NCBI GenBank assembly: GCA_964420975.1
Contig: CAYQVH010000020.1
Span: 1 to 64,000, forward strand
Length of the DNA: 64,000 nt
Reading direction: 5' to 3'
Source of the DNA: Accumulibacter sp964420975
GTDB lineage: Bacteria; Pseudomonadota; Gammaproteobacteria; Burkholderiales; Rhodocyclaceae
A model generated the notes under the pieces. That model saw only the letters and a program-made list of their open reading frames with translations. It was not told the DNA's origin and searched no databases. Every line of letters begins with the position of its first letter. Position 1 is the stretch's first letter. Position numbers and translations under genes: made by a program. Positions 33,893 through 42,208 of this stretch are shown here, in pieces.

Positions 33893-36562
33893 ATGAACCG
33901 CCCACACGAAAAGCGTATCCACTGGCATGCCTTCGCTGCAGAAGACGCCGCGGCACAGCTTCGCGCCAGTTTTGAGCACGGGCTGACTGACGAGGAAGTC
34001 AGCAGTCGCCTCGCCCTGCACGGCGAAAACCGGATTACCGTCCCTCCGGGCAGAGCGCCTTGGCGACGCTTCGCGCTGCAATTCGTCCAGCCGCTGATTC
34101 TGGTATTGCTTGCCGCGGGCGTCATTACCGCGCTGCTTGGCGAATGGGTCGATTCGGGAGTCATCTTTGGCGTCACCCTGATCAACGCCATCATCGGCTT
34201 CATCCAGGAAGGTCGGGCCGAGCGGGCACTCACCGCGCTGGCGCACTCGGTAACCAGTGAAGTCACCGTGGTCCGCAGTGGCCGCAAGCAGCGGCTGGCG
34301 TCGACCGCCCTGGTTCCCGGCGACGTCGTCCTTCTTGCTGCCGGTGACAAAGTCCCGGCCGACCTCCGCCTGTTTCGCAGCAAGGACCTGCAGGCCATGG
34401 AGGCCGCTCTGACCGGCGAATCGACGGCAGTCGCCAAGCACGAGGACGCACTGCCGGAAGAAACGGCACTCGCTGAACGCAGTAACATGGCGTACGCCAG
34501 CACGGTCATGATCAGCGGCCAGGGCGCCGGCATCGTCGTCGACACCGGCGACCACACCGAGACCGGTCGTATCTCGCGCCTGATCGCCGAAGCGCCTGAC
34601 CTGTCGACGCCCTTGACACGCAAGATGGCAACGTTCAGCAACTGGTTGCTGATCGCGATCGGCTTGCTGGCGGCGCTGACCTTTGCCGTCGGCATCTGGC
34701 GCGGAGAGTCGGCGTTCGCCATGTTCATGGCCGCGGTCGCGCTCGCCGTCGGCGCCATCCCCGAGGGGCTGCCGGCAGCGATGACGATCACACTCGCCAT
34801 CGGGGTCTCGCGCATGGCCCGGCGCCGGGCAATCATTCGCCGCCTGCCGGCGGTGGAAACTCTGGGGAGTACGACGGTCATCTGTTCGGACAAGACCGGA
34901 ACGCTCACCGAGAACCAGATGACGGTGCGCGAGATGTACATCGGCGGCGAACGGGTCGGCGTCAGCGGCAGCGGCTATTCGCCGAGCGGCAGAATCGGCG
35001 ACGGCGAGCAGATCAGCGCCGCGGTACGCGAATGCCTGCTCGCCGGAGTGCTCTGCAACGACGCCGGCCTCAACCGGGTGAACCGACACTGGGAGGTGGT
35101 CGGCGATCCGACCGAAGGCGCGCTTCTGGTCGCCGCACGCAAGGCCGGGCTCGATGAGCACACGCTGCAACGGCTCTTTCCGCGCCTCGACGAGATTCCT
35201 TTCGCTTCCAGCCGGCAGTACATGGCGACCTTGCATGAAATCGAAGGCGTTCATGTCACCTATGTCAAGGGGGCGGTCGAACAGTTGCTGCCCCGCTCGA
35301 CGACCCTGCTCGCCGCGGACGGCACGCCCCGGCCCTTGCCCAGGGCTGACGTCGAAGTGGCGGCGCGTGCAATGGCGACGCAGGGTTTGCGTGTCCTCGC
35401 CATGGCGCGCGTCGTCACCGAAGGAGGGCGCACGCTTGACGAGAACTCCCTCGGCGCCTTGCAGTTCATCGGTCTGGTGGGCATGATCGATCCCCCGCGG
35501 CCCAAGGCCATCGCCGCCGTAAAGACCTGCCACGCGGCCGGGATCGCGGTGAAGATGATCACCGGCGACCACGCGGCCACCGCGCTCGCCATCGCCCGCC
35601 AGCTAGGCATTGCGAAGAGCGGAGAAAGCGCCTTGACTGGCCGCGAACTGGCGTCGCTCGACGCCGCCGCCTTGCAGGCAACCGTACGGCGGATCCATGT
35701 TTTCGCGCGCGTCGAACCCGAACAAAAGCTGCGTCTGGTCAGCGCGTTGCAAGCCAACGGCGAGGTGGTGGCGATGACCGGCGACGGCGTTAACGACGCA
35801 CCCGCGCTGAAGCAGGCACACATTGGAATCGCCATGGGTCAGGCCGGCACCGAAGTCGCCAAGGACGCCGCCGACATGGTCCTGACCGACGACGATTTTG
35901 CGAGCATCGAGGCTGCGGTTGAAGAAGGGCGCGGCGTGTTCGACAACCTCGTCAAGTTCATCACCTGGACCCTACCGACCAATTTCGGTGAAGGATTGGT
36001 GATCGTGGCCGCGATCGTCAGTGGTGCGACGCTGCCGATCACGCCGCTGCAGATTCTGTGGATCAACATGACGACCGCCGTCTTTCTCGGCCTCATGCTC
36101 GCCTTCGAACCGATCGAGCACCAGGTGATGCGCCGCCCGCCCCGGCCGCCGACGAAACCGATCCTCGACGCGGCATTGGTCTGGCGTATCGTTCTGGTCA
36201 GCGTTCTGCTCCTCGCGGGCGCCTTCGGCCTCTTTTTGCGCGAGCTGGCGCAAGGCGAGTCGCTAGCCGAGGCGCGGACGGTCGCGGTCAACGTCTTCGT
36301 CGTCGTGCAGGCGATGTATCTGTTCAACTGCCGGTCGTTGACGCGCTCGGCGCTCCGTGTTGGCCTGTTCACCAATGCCGCACTGTGGTACGGCGTCTTG
36401 ACGATGGCCGCACTGCAGCTGGTGCTGACTTATCTGCCACTGATGAACCGGCTGTTTGCGACGGCACCGATCGGCACCCACCAGTGGCTGGAGATCTTCG
36501 GCGTCGGCGTACTGGCGTATCTGGTTGTCGGCGCCGACAAGCGTCTGCGCTCGGGTCGCTGA
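33893..36562 (+). CDS. P-type cation-transporting ATPase (type II)
   Basis: This 889-residue P-type ATPase has the N-terminal cation-ATPase domain (HWHAFAAEDAAAQL), the actuator motif LTGES, the phosphorylation site DKTGTLT with Asp333, the membrane motif AIPEGLPA and the hinge MTGDGVNDAPAL. PEGLPA and overall form fit the type IIA/calcium- or magnesium-pump-like group; the transported ion cannot be fixed by reading. It is a stand-alone gene divergent from an unknown secreted protein. Confidence 0.92.
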   Translation: MNRPHEKRIHWHAFAAEDAAAQLRASFEHGLTDEEVSSRLALHGENRITVPPGRAPWRRFALQFVQPLILVLLAAGVITALLGEWVDSGVIFGVTLINAIIGFIQEGRAERALTALAHSVTSEVTVVRSGRKQRLASTALVPGDVVLLAAGDKVPADLRLFRSKDLQAMEAALTGESTAVAKHEDALPEETALAERSNMAYASTVMISGQGAGIVVDTGDHTETGRISRLIAEAPDLSTPLTRKMATFSNWLLIAIGLLAALTFAVGIWRGESAFAMFMAAVALAVGAIPEGLPAAMTITLAIGVSRMARRRAIIRRLPAVETLGSTTVICSDKTGTLTENQMTVREMYIGGERVGVSGSGYSPSGRIGDGEQISAAVRECLLAGVLCNDAGLNRVNRHWEVVGDPTEGALLVAARKAGLDEHTLQRLFPRLDEIPFASSRQYMATLHEIEGVHVTYVKGAVEQLLPRSTTLLAADGTPRPLPRADVEVAARAMATQGLRVLAMARVVTEGGRTLDENSLGALQFIGLVGMIDPPRPKAIAAVKTCHAAGIAVKMITGDHAATALAIARQLGIAKSGESALTGRELASLDAAALQATVRRIHVFARVEPEQKLRLVSALQANGEVVAMTGDGVNDAPALKQAHIGIAMGQAGTEVAKDAADMVLTDDDFASIEAAVEEGRGVFDNLVKFITWTLPTNFGEGLVIVAAIVSGATLPITPLQILWINMTTAVFLGLMLAFEPIEHQVMRRPPRPPTKPILDAALVWRIVLVSVLLLAGAFGLFLRELAQGESLAEARTVAVNVFVVVQAMYLFNCRSLTRSALRVGLFTNAALWYGVLTMAALQLVLTYLPLMNRLFATAPIGTHQWLEIFGVGVLAYLVVGADKRLRSGR

Positions 36563-36642
36563 TCAAGCGGCGACTCGCCTTGAGCCTCGTTGCCGAACAC
36601 CCGCGCATGATCCACGCCACCTTTTTGGGAAAGGATGCCACC

Positions 36643-36876
36643 ATGGATGCTGAATGGACTCTGACCACGCTCGAAGACGTCATCGACGCGCTTGACGAGA
36701 CCCTGGCCGCGATCGAAGCCGACCCGGACGCCGTCGCTACGCTGCTGCCCGCACTAATGCCGGCGGTTTACGCCAAGCTCAACTATGCATGGAACAGCCG
36801 GCACCTCGGGCCTGCGGCCATCGACACGCTCGACCACGATGCGTTGATCGGCTTTCCACAAGACCTGCCGTTGTGA
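36643..36876 (+). CDS. Small acidic protein of unknown function
   Basis: This 77-residue protein is acidic and helical (MDAEWTLTTLEDVIDALDETLAAIEADPDAVATLL), with no signal peptide or membrane segment. A ribosome binding site AAGGA at 36631-36635 supports the ATG at 36643. It follows the P-type ATPase gene by 80 bases and precedes the convergent histidine kinase. No family recognised. Confidence 0.55.
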   Translation: MDAEWTLTTLEDVIDALDETLAAIEADPDAVATLLPALMPAVYAKLNYAWNSRHLGPAAIDTLDHDALIGFPQDLPL

Positions 36877-36928
36877 CGCCCGGTTTGCGTCGCCTGGAGC
36901 GGCAACGCGGCGGGAAATGATCGGTCCT

Positions 36929-38413
36929 TCAGGCGAACCCGGTGTGTACCGGTTCGGGAAGTACCGCCCTCACCGGCGGTGGCGAGTACCCCGGAAAAAC
37001 GATGCGCGCAATACAGCCGGGAGGCTCGCCGGCGGCCGCGTGCCGCGTATTGCGTCGCAAGCTCGCGGCCGCCCGATGGACCTCGGCGATCTCACGGACG
37101 ATCGCCAAACCGAGACCGCTCCCCTCACTGGCCGTGCCTTCGACACGATAAAAGCGATCGAACACCTTTTGCGCCTCGTCGTCAGGAATCCCCGGCCCCC
37201 CGTCTTCGACCTCAAGGACGACGAAGTCACCCTGGGCCACAACCCTCGCCGTCACCCGCCCGCCAGCCGGAGTGTGGCGCAAGGCGTTATCAACCAGATT
37301 GTTAACCATCTCGCGCAGGAGAAAGGCGTTGCCCTCGATGAGAACGACGCCAGCCGGCTCGTAACCGAGGTCGATCCGTTTGTCCAGGGCGCGAACGACC
37401 CAGGCTTCGATGATCTCGCGCAACAGCTGGTCGATGTCAAGCGCAGTCAGGGCGTGCTCGGTCGGACCCTTCGCCTCGGCACGCGCCAGCGCCAGCATCT
37501 GATCGACCAGATGCGACGCGCGATCGACGCCGGAAAGAATCTGCCGCAACGCATGTCGCAAGTCAGCCGGATCGCGCTCGCGCATCGCCAGCTGCGCCTG
37601 CGTCTTGAGACCAGTCAGTGGCGTGCGCAGCTGATGCGCGGCGTCGGCGATGAAGCGCTGTTGCGCGTCGACGTTGTGCTGCATCCTGGACAGCATGGCG
37701 TTGAACGCCTCGGTCAGCGGCCGCAGTTCCTCGGGAACGCGGCGCAAAGCAATCGGCGACAGATCGGCCTCGCGACGCATCTGGATGCGGTCGCGTAGTC
37801 GAGTCAGCGGCCGCAGACCTTGCGACAGTCCGAACCAAACCAGGACCACCGCCAGCGGAATGATGACGAACTGCGGCAGGATGACGCTGGCGATGATCTT
37901 GTTCGCCAGCTGTGAGCGCTTTTCGGTCGTCTCACCGACCTCGATCAGCACCCAACGACCAGAAACGTCGCTGTCACGGTGATATAGCGTCGCGACGCGC
38001 AGCGACTGGCCTTGCCGTTCGTCATCGCGAAAGCGCACCTCGCCGACCTCGCCTGCAGCCGCTGCCTCCTTTCGGGTCGGTAACTCGGTGTCTCCGACGA
38101 TCAATCGGCCCTCCTCGTCGAGGAGGTGAAAATACACGTTGTCGGTCTCGTCCGAGCGCAGGAAGGTGGTGACCACCCCGACTGCAGGAAGCTCGGGGGA
38201 GCCATCGACGAAGACGATCTGGCGCGCAATGGCGACGACATTTTCGCGCAGCGACTGGTCATAAGGCAGACTCGCAACGCTATGGGCAAAGTAGTGCGTC
38301 AGAGCGATGCTTATCGGCCACACGAACAGCAGCGGCGCCAGCATCCAGTCGAGAATCTCGCCGAAAAGCGAGCGCTGGACGTCAGGGTTTGCTCTCTTCC
38401 GAAGGTTTCTCAA
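36929..38413 (-). CDS. Sensor histidine kinase (TctE/QseC-like)
   Basis: This 494-residue membrane kinase has two membrane helices (about residues 24-44 and 173-195) around a periplasmic domain of about 125 residues, a HAMP-like linker, the H-box FIADAAHQLRTPLTGLK with His260, and N, G1 and G2 boxes (MVNNLVDNALRHTP, DGGPGIPDDE, GSGLGLAIVREI). Its start overlaps the response regulator gene by 32 bases, so the two are co-translated. The periplasmic signal is unknown; TctE-type kinases often sense tricarboxylates, QseC-types other signals. Confidence 0.92.
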   Translation of the reverse strand: MRNLRKRANPDVQRSLFGEILDWMLAPLLFVWPISIALTHYFAHSVASLPYDQSLRENVVAIARQIVFVDGSPELPAVGVVTTFLRSDETDNVYFHLLDEEGRLIVGDTELPTRKEAAAAGEVGEVRFRDDERQGQSLRVATLYHRDSDVSGRWVLIEVGETTEKRSQLANKIIASVILPQFVIIPLAVVLVWFGLSQGLRPLTRLRDRIQMRREADLSPIALRRVPEELRPLTEAFNAMLSRMQHNVDAQQRFIADAAHQLRTPLTGLKTQAQLAMRERDPADLRHALRQILSGVDRASHLVDQMLALARAEAKGPTEHALTALDIDQLLREIIEAWVVRALDKRIDLGYEPAGVVLIEGNAFLLREMVNNLVDNALRHTPAGGRVTARVVAQGDFVVLEVEDGGPGIPDDEAQKVFDRFYRVEGTASEGSGLGLAIVREIAEVHRAAASLRRNTRHAAAGEPPGCIARIVFPGYSPPPVRAVLPEPVHTGFA

Positions 38414-39062
38414 GGTAATAGCCGAGACCGCGAACGGTAATAATGTTGACGCCGGTCGATTCGAGCTTCTTGCGCAAGCGGTGAACGTAAACCTCGATCG
38501 CGTTATGGCTCACTTCCTCGCCCCAACCGCAAAGGTGGTCAACCAGTTGGTCTTTGCTGACCAGACGCTTCGCACGCAAGAGCAGAATCTCGAGCAGACC
38601 GAGCTCGCGCGCCGACAGATCGAGCATCTCACCGTTGACCTGAGCGCAGCGATCGGTCTGATCAAACGTCAGCGAACCGCACTGGATCATGCGCGAAGTC
38701 CCCGACGAGCGGCGACTGAGCGCCCGCACACGGGCCTCAAGCTCGGCCAGTTCGAAAGGCTTCGCCATGTAGTCGTCGGCGCCGAGGTCGAGTCCCTTAA
38801 CTCGGTCGTCGATGCCGTCGAGTGCGGTCAGGATCAGGACCGGTGTCGTCGCTTTGCGCGCCCGCAACCGACGCAAGACGTCGAGCCCGGGCAACCGCGG
38901 CAGCCCAAGGTCGAGAATCACCAGATCGTAGGTGTTGGTCAACAGCGCCGTGTCCGCGTCCACTCCGTTGTCTGCGCAATCGATCGCGTAACCGGCCTGC
39001 CGCAACGAGCGGGAGAGGCCATCGGCGATGATCTTGTCGTCTTCAGCCAGCAGAATACGCAT
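38382..39062 (-). CDS. OmpR-family response regulator
   Basis: This 226-residue regulator has a receiver domain (acidic EDD at residues 7-9, phospho-acceptor Asp51 in ILDLGLP, and YMAKPF with the conserved Lys) and a winged-helix DNA-binding domain (LSARELGLLEILLLRAKRLVS, YVHRLRKKLE, ITVRGLGYYL). It pairs with the downstream kinase. Upstream of its start lie direct repeats that could be its own binding site. Confidence 0.94.
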   Translation of the reverse strand: MRILLAEDDKIIADGLSRSLRQAGYAIDCADNGVDADTALLTNTYDLVILDLGLPRLPGLDVLRRLRARKATTPVLILTALDGIDDRVKGLDLGADDYMAKPFELAELEARVRALSRRSSGTSRMIQCGSLTFDQTDRCAQVNGEMLDLSARELGLLEILLLRAKRLVSKDQLVDHLCGWGEEVSHNAIEVYVHRLRKKLESTGVNIITVRGLGYYLEKPSEESKP

Positions 39063-39412
39063 GATTCACCCAGCCAAAGCGGCAGACGTAAGCTCTCTGT
39101 AAGCACCAGACCGTAATCTGCGCACGCTGTTCTCCTTTTTTGGTCTTGGGAGTTTCGTCTCCGGAGTTCCACTTGGTGGAGGTCTCCTTAGCGACGGAAC
39201 CCGGGGGGCATCTGAATACTGCACCGGATGCTCCCCACCAATTTTTTTGGAGTATGGCGCCCCTACCCACCGTGTCGCCGCACTCGGCAATAGACTCGTC
39301 GCCGTGCATCGGCGACCAAGGTTCAGACTTCCGAGTTTAGCAAAAATGCGCCGTCGCAACGCGCGCGTCGGCCCAGCGCCAATCGGGACGGGTCGCCGAC
39401 TGCGCTCGCTTG
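39063..39412. other. Gap between response regulator and M20 peptidase genes (350 bases)
   Basis: No convincing gene is seen. The part next to the response regulator holds direct repeats described separately. A run of seven T lies near 39241-39248 without a strong hairpin. The left-running two-component operon must be started from here. Confidence 0.4.
39088..39104 (-). promoter_or_regulatory. Candidate OmpR-family binding repeat upstream of the response regulator
   Basis: GCTTAC occurs twice on the minus strand (plus-strand GTAAGC at 39088-39093 and 39099-39104) with an 11-base period. A related GATTAC (plus GTAATC, 39113-39118) follows. OmpR-family regulators such as PmrA and QseB bind direct CTTA-type repeats with this spacing, and the site lies 26-42 bases upstream of the regulator gene. 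Autoregulation is a reasonable inference. Confidence 0.45.
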
Positions 39413-40588
39413 CTATCCTCGGTGACCGAGGACCTCGGTCACCAAACGGACCCAGTAACTGACTCCGATGGACAGTATCTCGTCGTTGAAGTCGTAGTGC
39501 GGATTGTGTAGAGTACACCCACCCGCTCCTGAACCGTTGCCTAGCCAGACGTAACAACCCGGTCGTTCGCGCAGCAGGTAGGCAAAGTCCTCAGCCCCCA
39601 TTGACGGCAGCTCGTTCTCGCGCACCTTGTCTGTTCCCAGCACTTCTCGCGCGACCCGCCGGCAGATCTCGGTTTCGGCAACGCTATTGATGGTCGGCGG
39701 ATAGCAACGGTCGAAAGACACGGAAATCTGGGCACCGAAAGCGCTACCGATCCCCGCGCATAAGCGCTCGATCGCCCGCTCAACCAAGTCTTGCGTTTCC
39801 GCTGAAAAACTTCGGATCGTCCCGCGCAGGACCGCGTCGTCCGGGATGATGTTCCACGCGTCGCCAGCGTGGATCTGCGTCACGCTGACGACCGCCGATT
39901 CGCAAGGATTGACGTTACGCGCGACGATTGTCTGCAAGGCGAGGACGAGCTGGCTGCTGGCCACCAAGGTGTCAACACCTTGCTGCGGCATCGCGGCGTG
40001 ACATCCGTGCCCCCGCACCGCAATCTCGAAGGCGCAGGTACTCGCCATCACGGGCCCCGGCATCACCGCCATATCGCCAACTGGCAGGCCGGGCCAGTTG
40101 TGCAAGCCGAAGACTGCGTCCATCGGAAAGCGTTCGAAAAGGCCCTCGGCGACCATGACCGCGGCCCCACCTTCGCTCTCTTCGGCCGGCTGGAAGATCA
40201 CGTACACCGTACCGTCGATCGCCAGCTCGGAGTGTCGTTCGGCGAGGTATCGAGCCGCACCGAGCAGCATGGCCGTGTGCCCGTCATGACCGCAGGCGTG
40301 CATCCGGCCCTGATGGCGCGAACGGTGCGGAAAATCGTTCTTCTCCAGCAGAGGCAGCGCGTCCATGTCCGCGCGCAGGCCAATCGCACGCTGGCTGTTA
40401 CCCTTGCGCAAGACGCCGACGACGCCCGTCCGGGCGACGCCACGATGAACCTCGAGTCCGTAGTGAGCGAGCTCGCGGGCCACTATCTCGGCCGTTCGGG
40501 TTTCCTTGAAGGCGAGTTCCGGGTGCGCGTGCAGGTCGCGCCGCAAGGCACGCAGCGCAGCAAGAAAAGGGAGTTCAAGCAGCGTCAT
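39413..40588 (-). CDS. M20-family amidohydrolase (hippurate hydrolase-like)
   Basis: This 391-residue metallopeptidase of the M20D type has metal-binding motifs ADMDALP, HACGHDGHT, FQPAEESEGGA and MGAEDFAYLL. Such enzymes cleave N-acyl amino acids such as hippurate or N-acetyl amino acids; the substrate is not determined by sequence alone. It stands apart from its neighbours. A perfect 11-base inverted repeat overlaps its last codons. Confidence 0.92.
   Translation of the reverse strand: MTLLELPFLAALRALRRDLHAHPELAFKETRTAEIVARELAHYGLEVHRGVARTGVVGVLRKGNSQRAIGLRADMDALPLLEKNDFPHRSRHQGRMHACGHDGHTAMLLGAARYLAERHSELAIDGTVYVIFQPAEESEGGAAVMVAEGLFERFPMDAVFGLHNWPGLPVGDMAVMPGPVMASTCAFEIAVRGHGCHAAMPQQGVDTLVASSQLVLALQTIVARNVNPCESAVVSVTQIHAGDAWNIIPDDAVLRGTIRSFSAETQDLVERAIERLCAGIGSAFGAQISVSFDRCYPPTINSVAETEICRRVAREVLGTDKVRENELPSMGAEDFAYLLRERPGCYVWLGNGSGAGGCTLHNPHYDFNDEILSIGVSYWVRLVTEVLGHRG
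39421..39443. repeat. Perfect inverted repeat at the 3' end of the M20 peptidase gene
   Basis: GGTGACCGAGG (39421-39431) and CCTCGGTCACC (39433-39443) are exact complements around a single base. The repeat lies inside the final codons of the peptidase gene, six bases before its stop. No T-run follows on the minus strand, so a simple terminator is not proven. Confidence 0.6.
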
Positions 40589-40739
40589 GGTTGTACAGGC
40601 AGTAAACGTTCAGCAGCTTTACGGGAAGCGCCACCGTGATCAACCCACTGCAGGATAACAGCGATCACCCCCGGCGCTCACCCGGCCAAATCGTACGGCT
40701 TGCTTGTTGCGTGGTAATCCATCCGTTATGCTGTCCGAT

Positions 40740-41618
40740 ATGCAACTCGTTCTCATCAGCGGCTTGTCCGGCTCCGGCAAATCGATCGCCCTCCGGGTGC
40801 TTGAGGATGCCGACTATTATTGCGTCGACAACCTCCCGTCGCAGTTGTTGCAACAACTCGTCGGACAACTCGATCTGCAAGGCTATGACAAGGTCGCCGT
40901 CGTGATTGACATTCGCGGCGGCGACAGCGTCGCCATGCTACCGTGGCAGCTTGACGCTCTGCGCGCCAACGATCTCGAACTGCAGTTCCTGTTCCTCGAC
41001 GCGCAGGACGAAACGCTGATCAAGCGCTACTCCGAAACCCGCCGCCGGCATCCTCTGGCGCGCGAGGGACTTACTCTGACCGAGGCGATCAGCGAAGAAC
41101 GCGAGCGTCTGGCTGGCTTGGCGGCGCTCGGGCACCATGTCGACACGAGTGGCCTCAAGGCCGGTGCCCTGCGCACTTGGGTCCGCCAGTTCATCACCGG
41201 CAGCGTCGGCAGCAGCCCGTCACCTGGCCTGACGCTACTCTTCGAATCGTTCGGCTTCAAGAACGGCATACCTCTCGACGCGGATCTGGTTTTCGATGTC
41301 CGCTGCCTGCCGAATCCTCATTACGAACCCGATTTGCGTCTTCTCACCGGCCGCGATCCACCAGTCATCGCGTTTCTGGAAGCCGAACCCGAGGTCGTCC
41401 GCATGCGCACCGACATCGCCCGTTTTGTCAACGCCTGGTTGCCAGGATACGTCGCCGATGGCCGCAACTACCTCACAGTTGGCGTCGGCTGCACCGGCGG
41501 CCAGCACCGCTCGGTCTACGTTGCCGAGTGGCTCGCACGCGCTTTTCAGAGCAGCGCGCGAGTACTGATCCGCCACCGCGAGCTGAATCCTGCGCTGGAC
41601 GCGAGCCAAAACGCCTGA
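40740..41618 (+). CDS. rapZ: RNase adapter protein RapZ
   Basis: This 292-residue protein matches RapZ/YvcJ: Walker A GLSGSGKS, ADYYCVDNLP, the DAQDETLIKRYSETRRRHPL region, LTLLFESFGFKNG, LDADLVFDVRCLPNPHY and IGCTGGQHRSVYVAE-like VGVGCTGGQHRSVY. In E. coli it controls GlmS levels through RNase E and small RNAs. The ATG at 40740 fits the family N-terminus; ATG 40728 is an alternative. Confidence 0.95.
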   Translation: MQLVLISGLSGSGKSIALRVLEDADYYCVDNLPSQLLQQLVGQLDLQGYDKVAVVIDIRGGDSVAMLPWQLDALRANDLELQFLFLDAQDETLIKRYSETRRRHPLAREGLTLTEAISEERERLAGLAALGHHVDTSGLKAGALRTWVRQFITGSVGSSPSPGLTLLFESFGFKNGIPLDADLVFDVRCLPNPHYEPDLRLLTGRDPPVIAFLEAEPEVVRMRTDIARFVNAWLPGYVADGRNYLTVGVGCTGGQHRSVYVAEWLARAFQSSARVLIRHRELNPALDASQNA

Positions 41619-41992
41619 TGCCCTGGCTGTCTCTGCTCAAACCGGGCGACTGGCTGCTGGTCGCAGTCGCCACGGTGACGTGCGTCGCGCTTTTTCCGTT
41701 CGCCTGGCAAGCGGGAATTGGCGAGAAGGCGATTGTCAGACGCAGCGGCGAACTGTTCTCCGAGCTGGATCTGTCCCGCAATCGACGGCTGGAAGTACCG
41801 GGGCCTCTGGGAATGACGACCGTCGTCGTCGACCAGGGGCGGGTCCGGGTCGCCGCCGACCCTGGACCGCGGCAACTGTGTGTTCGGCAAGGGTGGCTGA
41901 CGCGGACCGGCGAAGTCGCCCTCTGTGCGCCAAACCAGGTCAGCGTTGAAATCCAGGGACGACGACGTCCCTACGACTCGCTGGCCTACTAA
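41618..41992 (+). CDS. NusG domain II-containing small membrane-anchored protein
   Basis: This 124-residue protein has an N-terminal hydrophobic segment (DWLLVAVATVTCVALFPFAW) and a NusG-domain-II-like region (TTVVVDQGRVRVAADPGPRQLCVRQGWL, ALCAPNQVSVEI). Such proteins are common but poorly characterised. It overlaps rapZ by one base (TGATG). Confidence 0.7.
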   Translation: MPWLSLLKPGDWLLVAVATVTCVALFPFAWQAGIGEKAIVRRSGELFSELDLSRNRRLEVPGPLGMTTVVVDQGRVRVAADPGPRQLCVRQGWLTRTGEVALCAPNQVSVEIQGRRRPYDSLAY

Positions 41993-42016
41993 GCGCCGCC
42001 CGGCAACTTTGTTGGG

Positions 42017-42022
42017 TATAAT
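42017..42022 (+). promoter_or_regulatory. -10 element of the ahcY riboswitch transcript
   Basis: A perfect TATAAT stands ten bases before the first base of the SAH riboswitch, exactly where transcription would begin at the riboswitch. No good -35 hexamer is seen at the standard distance. Confidence 0.6.
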
Positions 42023-42031
42023 TGCCGCTTG

Positions 42032-42095
42032 ATCCGAGGAGCGCTGCAGGACCGTCGGCGTACGGTCTTAGGCTCGGATTCCATTAACGGCGCTC
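42032..42095 (+). ncRNA. S-adenosylhomocysteine (SAH) riboswitch
   Basis: The RNA can form P1 from ATCCGAG (42032-42038) with CTCGGAT (42073-42079), a P2 hairpin GACCG/CGGTC (42050-42054 and 42063-42067), and a pseudoknot GAGCG (42039-42043) with CGCTC (42091-42095). The conserved GAGCGCTGC and AACGGCGCTC match the SAH riboswitch class known from proteobacterial ahcY leaders. It should turn on ahcY when SAH accumulates. Confidence 0.92.
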
Positions 42096-42208
42096 GTCCG
42101 ACCAACCGATACCGGGGAAGGGAAGATGGGTCGCCGCAGCCTGATCAAACGTCGGCGATTCGCTTCACTGCTGGTCCCCGGTGACAGCCCTGATGGAGCC
42201 AAACGCTG

